Below, in pieces: positions 48,132 through 64,000 of a stretch of 64,000 bases of DNA (the stretch's first letter is position 1; the number at the start of each line of letters is the position of its first letter). The DNA is from Glandiceps talaboti (lineage: Eukaryota; Hemichordata; Enteropneusta; Spengelidae), in contig NC_135555.1 in assembly GCF_964340395.1 (NCBI RefSeq), forward strand, positions 11,171,431-11,235,430, read 5' to 3'. Under the pieces are notes generated by a model. That model made no database searches. It was given only the letters and a program-made list of their open reading frames with translations, and was not told where the DNA came from. The translations under genes and the position numbers were made by a program.

Positions 48132-51100
48132 AGATCGCTACAATGGCATTGGTAATAATGTCATAAAAATGGAAAGAACTCATATAGACACACACACTCG
48201 CTATCAGTACTGATGAACACTGGAGGAGCAACAATATCGTGTATTTATCAAACTTCGTCCTTGTTTAGCCTCTGGTAATTTTGTTTATCTCCAGTATACG
48301 ATTACAAAGCAAAAATGAAATCCGGCAAATCTTCCCAGCGTCAGAGTTCAGATTATTCTGGTCTGTTGTTGTTTCAGCCTGGAGCGATTTTCAGCAAAAA
48401 AAAAAAGAGTCGTAGATTAGGAACTAAATGCCAGTTATCGACGATTTAGTTGTTGATGTGTTTACGGAATTCGTAGTCAGTTCCTCCATACATGGTTTCA
48501 GTAAGCCGCTGACCTGTTAGTTTTGATGTTCATTAAAGAGACACATCCCATCAGAACAACAAAGCCTGAAAGCTCATCGAAGAGTAGACGGGTATGCCCA
48601 AGTGGTTTGCCTTCTTGATCGGAACTGACACTCCGTAAACGTACTGTCTATAGATACGAGCTAGTCTGGGGAATCTATTAGAATACAACATAGGATAATT
48701 ACATGATGTTAATTAACAACCTATGTGTTGTGACAAGATAGCAAATATATGGGTACTGAGGAAGGAGACGGTGCTGCGCTGTCCGTTTATCGATGCACCA
48801 ACACGTAGAGACTTAATATGCATACACACTACCCAAAGGTCCGTGTGATGATTTGAAACTCACACAGAATATCGTAATCGATTGTAGAGCTATGCATTTT
48901 ACATATACATATATACCTGGCACATACAGGAAACGGTGTATTCATGTCAAAAAATTATTTGCAACCCGACTTACTCGATTAGCATGAGAATATGTCATTA
49001 CATTTTGCGCAGCCTGCCGGATCGTTGGTTTGCATCCGCCCGAGTGTCGTCACAGCTTAATAGAGTAGTCTCGCCGAACGCCTCTGTTTTTCATATTAAT
49101 CGGACGGCAAGTTATTTTTTTACAACGAGACGCTGAAGGCGATTCTTTGTTTTGTGTGTGCAAATCTGACTCGCGCTGCTAGCAATGATTGAAACGTCAG
49201 CTCCGTTTAAGGTTATCTGTGGTGACACTCTTTGCACAACTTCTAACCTCCGGTTACACCACTGTTGTATTAAGCCTACAGAGAGGTCATATCAAGAACG
49301 GTTTCATTCACTATTGTATTATCTCTACTCGTTTTACCATGTTAATGTTATAGTACACACATCGTATCGCTTGACGACGTTGCGTAAATTCTTCATACCT
49401 CATACCACTAAAGCTCACTTTATTGAACATTTTTCTCTCGCAGGAAAAAAAAATTAAACAGAATTTGTATATAAATATGATATTTTAAAATAATATGTAT
49501 TTCTTTTAAAGGACACCGACCTAAAATCACACATTTAATTTACAAATCCAAGCAAAATATTGAATAAATAATTGATTAAATACATTTGTTCTTAACTCGA
49601 TCACGAATTATTATTGTACACAAAAATTGCCAAGTTGATTATTACAGAGTTTTTATGGCATGACTTGAGCGAATCTATCGTAGGCTGTCTAATACAACCA
49701 GTTCGGTAGGTAAATTTCCTTTAGTATAGCTTGTGGCAGACGAGGCAAAAATGAAATGAAATGAAATTCATCTTTAATATCTGTTGACATACAAATTTTA
49801 CAGTGACAATACTAAAATGTTGCATGTTTATCGGCCAATTGAATGAGATAATGTTATTCCACTACCACTCCCGCCCCACCCCCAATAACTCCACCACCAC
49901 CCCGCTCCCTCTATGTCGAGCTGTAGTTTTATTGGGAAACGTCTTAAGCAAGATTTGTTATTTATGATCAGTTATAATGTTTTTCTAGGGTTTCGAAAGA
50001 CGCATGTCTGAATTTTGTATCATTATTGCAAAATTCTGAAGTTTAGAAGTTAATTGGTTTATCTTTTAAGGTTTGACCAGTGTTCATTTAGGTACAAAAT
50101 CAAAACAGCATTTGTAATTAGAGGGAATAACTTTTCAAAACTAGTAGTGGGTTGTAATGATTAATTAATTCATGTATGTCTTCATTTGTATCCAACTCCT
50201 TCACTATATCGTACTAATTTACAAGTATTAAAACCAGATCATAAACGAAATTTAACCTTGTATGAAATTTGAGATTGACGCCCCCCCCCCCCCACCACCA
50301 CCACGTGTATGTACCTCCACCCCCATCTCCCGGAAATGACGCGACATCTCGTTGATACATGTGTAAGAGAACCTGTGTCTACGATTCGTAACTCTCGATT
50401 TTAGCTATCTCATAGACGTATAGTCATAAAATTAAAGGAACTATTTTGTCGACTCTGTGGATTACTGAACGATGTACATCGTTAGAACAACCGTACGTAG
50501 CCGGGTATAAGGATTTAGTTGACGTAGAGGATTTGCATCGTTAAGTTAACGTATACATTTCAAACGTATCAGATGTCTGGCTTAACTATAGATATCATGA
50601 TTTTATTCGTCGCTTATGGAATTCGTCGCTAACGAATCGTAATTTCAGATTTATACAGAACTGTTTGTTAGATTAGTGACACCTGTGTAATGTACCAATA
50701 ACTATTATGTCAAATAAAAAAATGGTCAAAGAAGATAATTTTTTGAATTTATTATATCTCATACCTACTGTCTTTGTGATATTAGAGCACTCAAATACCT
50801 TATGCATATTATTATTTACCACATATATCAACGGAACAGTGATGAGTATGACGTCGTCGTCGTTGTTGTTGTTGTTGTTGTGAACGCGTGTTTCTCCTCT
50901 TTAAAAGTTTTGATCGCACCTGAATTTCATTGAAAAAGCTAAATATGACCTCGTTCGTTCAATGTTTTTCATATCAGTTGCTAAATTCACCACCCACGCG
51001 TGGTTGCTACCGACTGACGTGACTCTCAGATCAGTGAAGTTCACACCACAGCCTTTCAGGTAGAGAATAATATTACAGTTAGGACACTTATTTCATCCAC

Positions 51101-51758
51101 TCAAATGTCAACTTTCTCGACATACGGCGCAACAATGTCATACACAGAATGTAGTGTCTAATGAACAGTACGGAGGTGCGGGGCTCTCAACACAGTAATA
51201 AAGTTTTACTGTCCGTTCAAACTATGTGTACTACAGAAAACTTAAATACGTGGCGAAATATTCAAAACTTTAAGAAAATATTCGAAAATTAAATTTGTTG
51301 TATCTACCTGGAACACAGTACAGTCAACACGTCACACTCCCACCTCAAAAATATCTCACACTGTATTAGACATGTCTATGCATCCTTCTCTTTAGCATGA
51401 GATTCACAACAGTACTAATAAAACAAAACAAAAATTGTCGGGGCAACACTCAATACACCACGCTGGAAAGCCGTTTTTTGAAAGAGGACCAAAGTGCTTC
51501 GTGTCACTATGTGGATGGTAATGAACCAAATCAAAAGAAAATGAAATAAATTCGAGAACATAATTTTCAAGAAGGATAGTTATCCGACAAAACTTTCTGC
51601 TGCAACGACTTTGTGGGTCTACTTTCGCTAAGATCTAGAAAGGTCGTTTGCTACTGACGTAGCGATGGAAAATCTAACTTACTGTACTTTTTAAGAAGCA
51701 AATCACAGACAGGGCGACTATGAACAAAAAATAGAGCTTAGAGTACATGTACACTTAC
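48132..51758. other. 5' flank of the GPI-protein gene; no other gene seen
   Basis: The promoter should lie at the left end of this stretch on the minus strand, but no clear TATA or initiator stands out. A C13 run occurs at about 50281-50293 and TCG/TTG repeats at about 50854-50880. Confidence 0.4.
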
Positions 51759-51884
51759 GGCCCTATCCAAGACATCGTCACGGCCCACCCATCGATCGCG
51801 ATGAACAGTGGACTCGCCCACGGTGACATTGAGACCACATGTTATTGCATTACGTTGTCTGTCTTCTTGTGAAGCCCTTCTCAT
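51759..51884 (-). CDS. Exon-like GC-richer segment with ATG and consensus donor
   Basis: ATG at 51884 begins 42 codons (MRRASQEDRQRNAITCGLNV, then TVGESTVHRDRW) ending in phase 0 at a GTAAGTGT donor. The segment is clearly less AT-rich than its surroundings, and the ..GLNVTVGESTVHR.. part is faintly like the helix-turn-helix of transposases. The frame is open back to 51920. No downstream exon was found, and the plus strand also has a GTAAGT at 51893, so strand and reality are uncertain. Confidence 0.3.
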
Positions 51885-54800
51885 CCGATCCCCGTAAGTT
51901 CGATGGGTATGAAAATATTAGATCATTTTCATTTCGATTAGGATTCAGTAATTGTTAATCAGAATTTACGATTTCTTCATTTCAGTGACATTTTATCGAG
52001 TGTCACCTAAATAGTGTCGACGTCGGTCGACAACGCGAGACGCTGGGTATGTGTTTACATGTAAACGATCTTTGATCTGAGGCGGCTTCAAGTTGGCATT
52101 ATAGTTCAGGTTCCGAAATTGGAAGTCGTCTATTACATTTGATAATTTAACTTAAGCTGCACCTTTCGAGAAACGTTGAAATTTGCTCGAAATGACCTAT
52201 ATAAAACTCAGCTGTACTAGGATGCGACCCTGTATGACGCCTCCAACCCCCACCCCCCTCCCACCCCACCCCCGATTTTTTAAATTACTGTTTATATAAT
52301 ATCATATAACATATCAGGTACTCTAGATCTCCACTTACTACATCTTTGATAAAATCTTTTATGATGATTCAGATTTATCCAAACATTTGCACCATTTATA
52401 ATATGATATTTCATCTCTAAACCAAACATAACTGTTTTTGTTTCACTGCAAGTGTTCTTATCATTACTCAAGTCATTTCATACACAAACATAACATAAGC
52501 ACTCACACACATACACACAATATTTTAGAAATACCCCCACCCTACAAAATTGTGTTACCATAGTGCCCCCATCAATTTAATATGTTCCATGGCCTTTAAA
52601 AAAGCCACTGCCACTGTGGTGGGTGTGGAAACAGACATCAACTTAAAAAGATAATACAAACTGTTATTCCAATCTGTATTGGCTATAAATCTGATGAGAA
52701 GAAACCAATAACACAGAGACCATATGGAAAACAGCGGAAAACATAACTACCTGAACTAGACACCGTACACGAAAAAAAAAATAAAACTAAAAAAAATGAA
52801 AATAACAAATCTACCTACCCCACCTATTCTAAAATTGAGCGTAATCGGAATCACACAATTTTTTTTACGCCAAATGAAAGTCTATGCGGTACGATTTCAT
52901 CAGTTGTGATAAATATTTGGGAGGTAGAGTTCAGTTCAGTTTGAAATATTTATAGTTCACTGCCAGTTAATCTAAGTCCTTTCATATACAATTGCCTATG
53001 GTCTAATAAATAATATAGATATTTGAACAGAAATTCAATTCTAAAGGAGTCAGACAGGGCAGAAATGTGCACCCCCTAGTTACTTGCAGACTAAATACAA
53101 CTTTGTATGCAACATACAGTTGATTGATATGTCATTCGAAGAATCTACCTACTGACAGACTGAGTTTGAAAAAAAATAAAGAATGGTGATATACTTCAAA
53201 TAGGCCAACTAATGACATTGTGATGGAAAATTTTATTCGAATATTCGCAAAACCACATATAGTGTAGTTAAGTAAAATCTATACTAAAAATTCTTACACC
53301 ACTTATTCGAATTTTACATCATTACTTTAGAGTGTACATATATAGCTTTGACCCAGACACCAACTGTGAATGACGTACTGTTGGGAGATTATACCCACTT
53401 CATTATCTGCAATCATTTGTTAGTGTCAGCAAAAAAGACACATGGAGATGAAAAATAACAAACCTTCCTTTTTATGTATACATTACTAGTGAAATATGAC
53501 TTTGGAATGTAAAATTGCCTACAGAAAAGGATAAACTAGAGACACACTGCAGTGAACGCATAAAATGACATAATAGAGAGGGTAAGTGGTGAAATCGTTT
53601 ACACCTGAAAACAAGTGAAATGTTGAATAGTACGTTACGCAACGTTGTCAATGAAAACCAAAAAAAAAATTTCTGCATTTCTAGATCTGTCAATGAATAT
53701 TTCTGTATTTCAGTTTAAAACGCCACGAACTGTCTACTAAATTATGGGATGCTGCATGAGAGTATGAAAGGTTTAAGAGAAATAAATGATATAAAATTAA
53801 GCGGTTATAGTGTTTCAATTTTGCAAATATAAGTTATTAAACTCTAAATCTTAACACAAGTACATGACCGACTAGCTAGGATTTAATAGATTCTTAAGTT
53901 GGAAACGAGTCTCTTTTAAGTTCTTAAATGAGGCGTACAGTTATCCTTAAAACATTAAACCAAGTCACACAAAGGAAAAAAAAGCCCACTGCAAAAAAAT
54001 CGCTTAGCATCTTTCATACTTCTTTATCAGTCATTAACTTACAAGTGTGATGCTAATGGAACAATTGATCTTTTGGTTGTTAGGTTCCAACACTTCATTG
54101 ATTTTGAAAAGAAGATCACTAAGAACCTGTCCATTTATCATCTCGTGTTTGAAATCCCTGATAAATCAGCCGTGTTCAAGTACTAATTTCCTTTCAGTTC
54201 TAAAAATATGACTATCAAAAAAAATTGATATTTGAATCTCTTGAAATGAAGGGGTACTATACTATATATTGATCGCGTCATCATTACAAATGTTACCCTA
54301 CTCTCTGTTCAAACACGTCTTCCTAGTTATAAGCTGCCGTTGATTATTTCCATATCTTCAGGATGTTATTCTGAGCTTTGCTGACTCTCGACCTTTTTTG
54401 TGTTTGAATTGTACCGAACATGGCCCGTAGATATGTACATTGATATGTGTGCATGCTTTTCTTTTTAACTGACTTTTTAAATTATAGTAAAAGTAGGTTT
54501 GAGTCCTTCCTTTGGTTGATTTGCGTTCCTAGCCTGGAGTATCTTTTACGTCTTTTTATTCTTTGTTTCTCTTAAATTTGACACCGTTTTTATGATTTTT
54601 CTATTTTGTAATGTCTTTGATCATGATTCCGTGTACACAATCTCTTCAGACTAACCTACTAAACGGTCTTTCAACTCTATGAAGCGTGGTACTATTGATG
54701 GACACGTCAACGACCTGAGCTACCAGTTCAAGGTTCGAGAAACACATAAAGTGATGTCAAATTGTATGTTGAAAACAAGGAATGACATATAGTTTTTGGT

Positions 54801-56582
54801 ATTGACTTGTGAGGTATAGTCGATCTGTAAACCTGACTTCCTTGCTCCATTACACTGAGACACAGTGTATTATGTATCCAAATTTCAAGTGAATGTTTAC
54901 TTCTATATAACACAATTACCACCAAAGATGAAGAACGCCATGCAAATTCCACTGCACCCTGTTTAAGCCACGTATCTTATCAGCTATTTTACTTTACCAT
55001 TCCTTGAATCTGGAATAAATAGCGGCATGTGGTTTATGTAGTATTATAGCTGCCGTATTAAGGTTGGACGTAATTTGTCACGGATTCCTGGCCTGATCAT
55101 GAGATGACTTACACTGCATTGTCTCAACAGTACATTTCACAATTTTCGTCCAACTACATCTGCGATTGATTCTCCCCAATAAGCACCTTTACCTGACCAA
55201 TAGTTATATATTCTAGTTCTAGTACTCTGCTCAATCAAATTGTGTACAAATGTGTAATCCATAACTGTGACAATGAAATGTGTCACTGTGACTCAATTAT
55301 TATCCCTAAACATGTTCATCGGGTTGGTGAAACATGGTAATAATAACTTCTTGTACCATGACCATATGTTCTTCTTACTTATGAATAATGTTTCACCTGT
55401 TCAGTTTGATCGGCTCTATTTGTCAACAGACAGTTTGACATAGCCTGTCAACCTAATCAGGCGAAACGTTAAGTCTAAGAATTCATGGTCGTTGTACAAG
55501 CAGAACTTCTTATTACTAAATTGTGACTCGGTTATTCTGACGTACTATTAACATTGATGGAACTATGTTGTCGACTTTTATATTTTACTTCTGCTACGCC
55601 TATTTATTCCATAATGTAAACTTCTTCAGCACCATTGTAAAATTCACAACCTCCAGTTGAAGTATTGACCCGGAATTATGTCTACAACAACTACACATAT
55701 CATGGATGTGTTTTTTTTGTAAACTGAGTTCATACTCTTAGGAACTCCATATGCAGGCATATATGAGATTGAACACCAACGGTAAGTCGTGATAGAGAAC
55801 AAGATATTCTAATTTAAACCAAAAACCGTCAAATATACAGACGCTTTATGCCTAGAAGAAACAATGGTAAGTTTTCAACACTACATGGTATAGACACTAC
55901 CCTTCAAAAATACAAAAATCAATTTGATACTAAGCTGAACACGTACAAATGATTGTATCCCACTTTAAGTCCCTTGATGCATATATGTTTACATGCTGTA
56001 CAAGCAAAGGTTGGGACCTGAGTTCTTCTCATGACGTCACCAAACTAATTAGCTACTTTGGGGCCATCTTCGCGTGACCGAGCCGCCCCCGGGATGCAGA
56101 TGACATGATAAAGTGAATAAAAAAACAGTTTGGGTATTTACACCTCTCCGGCATCGCATAATTATTTTGCCTGACAAAAAAAAATATGAACAGTTTGTTT
56201 GATTGAGTTAGCCTAATGCCTCATAGTACGCTATTTATACATTGATACTATCGGTGACGTCCATCATTAGACATGCGATGTCATCTTTGAAAACAGTTTT
56301 TTGCCCTGAAGCAGTTTCTCGTCGAGAATTCATGATATCTTGGCGCGTGAACTTTTTGACGGATTTGAGTGTTTTAAGTTCGTAATTGTAAAAGTTCATA
56401 AGCCAAACTGTCTATTAGCACACACAGACATGGATGATTATTTTTAGAACATACATATATAGACACGTACGCGCATACACGAATTATTCTTATAACTTAT
56501 ACTCATGTATACACAAGCACAGACATAATTATGAATACTCGAATACACAAGCACACACACTCCTCCATTATTATTATATTGA
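51885..56582. other. No gene seen
   Basis: A C-rich block at 52241-52275 could form a G-quadruplex on the minus strand. A short element shared with 22102-22138 lies at 52831-52867. Otherwise AT-rich sequence without supported exons. Confidence 0.4.
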
Positions 56583-56735
56583 TACGTCTGTCTGTCTAGC
56601 CAGCTGTCTGTCTCTGTCTTTATTTATAACCTGTCTCTCTTTCATTGTCTCTCTCTCTCTCTACACGGACAGATAGACAGACAGACAGACAGACAGGCAG
56701 ACAGACAGACAGACAGGCAGAAAGACAGACATACA
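56583..56735. repeat. CTGT/CTCT then ACAG microsatellite
   Basis: CTGT and CT units to about 56661 are followed by ACAG units to 56731. The two blocks are complementary and could fold together. Confidence 0.9.
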
Positions 56736-63360
<6,625 letters not shown>

Positions 63361-63546
63361 CATACATACATACATGTATACATACATACATACATACATA
63401 CATACATACATACATACATACATACATACATACATACATACATACATACATACATACATACATACATACATACATGCATATATACATGCTACATACATAC
63501 ATACATACATACATACATACATACATACATACATACATACATACAT
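63361..63546. repeat. CATA microsatellite
   Basis: About 45 CATA units with an ATGCATATATACATGCT interruption at 63474. ORFs on both strands are artefacts. Confidence 0.97.
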
Positions 63547-64000
63547 AAAGCGACGCTTGCCGTTCTAAGTTTTCCCCATGACCTTCGCTTAGTACGCATG
63601 TAGAATATTACAGCCCCTCCCTCCTGTCTCAAATAATGATTACTCCCTTATAATTAACTTACTGGACAGTGATCCCACAATGTTGTGGCTACGTCACAGC
63701 TACATTAGCATTATCTCAGCGTTGCTGAAAAGGACGTGCTTTGTTTTCAATGAGGAATGTCATATGGTATGGGTAATGTTATCTGAGTGTAATATAATTA
63801 TTAATGATTCCGGATTCTAGATTCCCAGGTTTCCCTGTTACGTGCACGTGTTGTCCTCGTTTTGCTGACTTTACATATATATTAAAGTACATTGTTTTGT
63901 TGGGGTTTTTCGATTTCACGACTAACCAAGCCATCTATACTTTTTCTTTCCCTTCCTAGGATTGTCGAGTTCGGTTTAGGACACGTCGCCCACTCGTCCA
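63547..64000. other. No gene seen
   Basis: No supported exon, RNA or repeat up to the window end. Confidence 0.5.

Overview
This is an AT-rich, gene-poor stretch of animal nuclear DNA. The evidence is intron-split genes with GT-AG sites, introns of 1-7 kb, many tetranucleotide and dinucleotide microsatellites, and several families of short inverted-repeat elements. Both firmly supported genes lie on the minus strand. The left one is a beta-galactoside alpha-2,3-sialyltransferase of the vertebrate ST3GAL1/2 type (family GT29). That, with the repeat style, suggests a marine invertebrate, perhaps a deuterostome such as a hemichordate, amphioxus or echinoderm; the species cannot be fixed from sequence alone.

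Left end (1-10.2 kb): three exons of the sialyltransferase gene (8861-8466, 1784-1591, 488-309) give the first 256 residues, including the membrane anchor and sialylmotif L. The remaining C-terminal exons lie beyond base 1. Its introns carry microsatellites, two small fold-back elements, a terminal-inverted-repeat element at 5348-5753, and another at 6419-7852 split by a 1.04-kb insertion. A second copy of that insertion lies at 9207-10239. Each copy has a 5' hairpin, a short ORF or its wreck, an AATAAA signal and a 142-base 3' hairpin.

Middle (10-39 kb): mostly non-coding. It holds a 48-bp minisatellite with a CCAAT box in nearly every unit (about 18.07-18.54 kb) and several coding-like minus-strand exons of unknown genes. 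One of these (18912-18661) resembles the end of a netrin (NTR) domain. An 860-bp segment at 29.8-30.6 kb is repeated in inverse orientation at 46.1-47.0 kb.

39-48 kb: a three-exon minus-strand gene that I assembled from splice sites and phase (48063-48009, 42904-42656, 39199-39117). It encodes a 128-residue product: signal peptide, a short acidic Pro/Ser/Thr-rich segment with two N-glycosylation sequons, and a C-terminal hydrophobic tail that looks like a GPI-anchor signal. I recognise no family. Its introns contain a tandem 305-bp repeat with nuclear-receptor-type half-sites, a pentamer-repeat domain, an intact copy of the element broken at 6.4-7.9 kb, and one arm of the large inverted duplication.

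Right end (48-64 kb): microsatellites and long runs with no supported gene. Weak candidates are one GC-rich exon-like segment at 51884-51759 and a possible non-coding exon near 58.2 kb.
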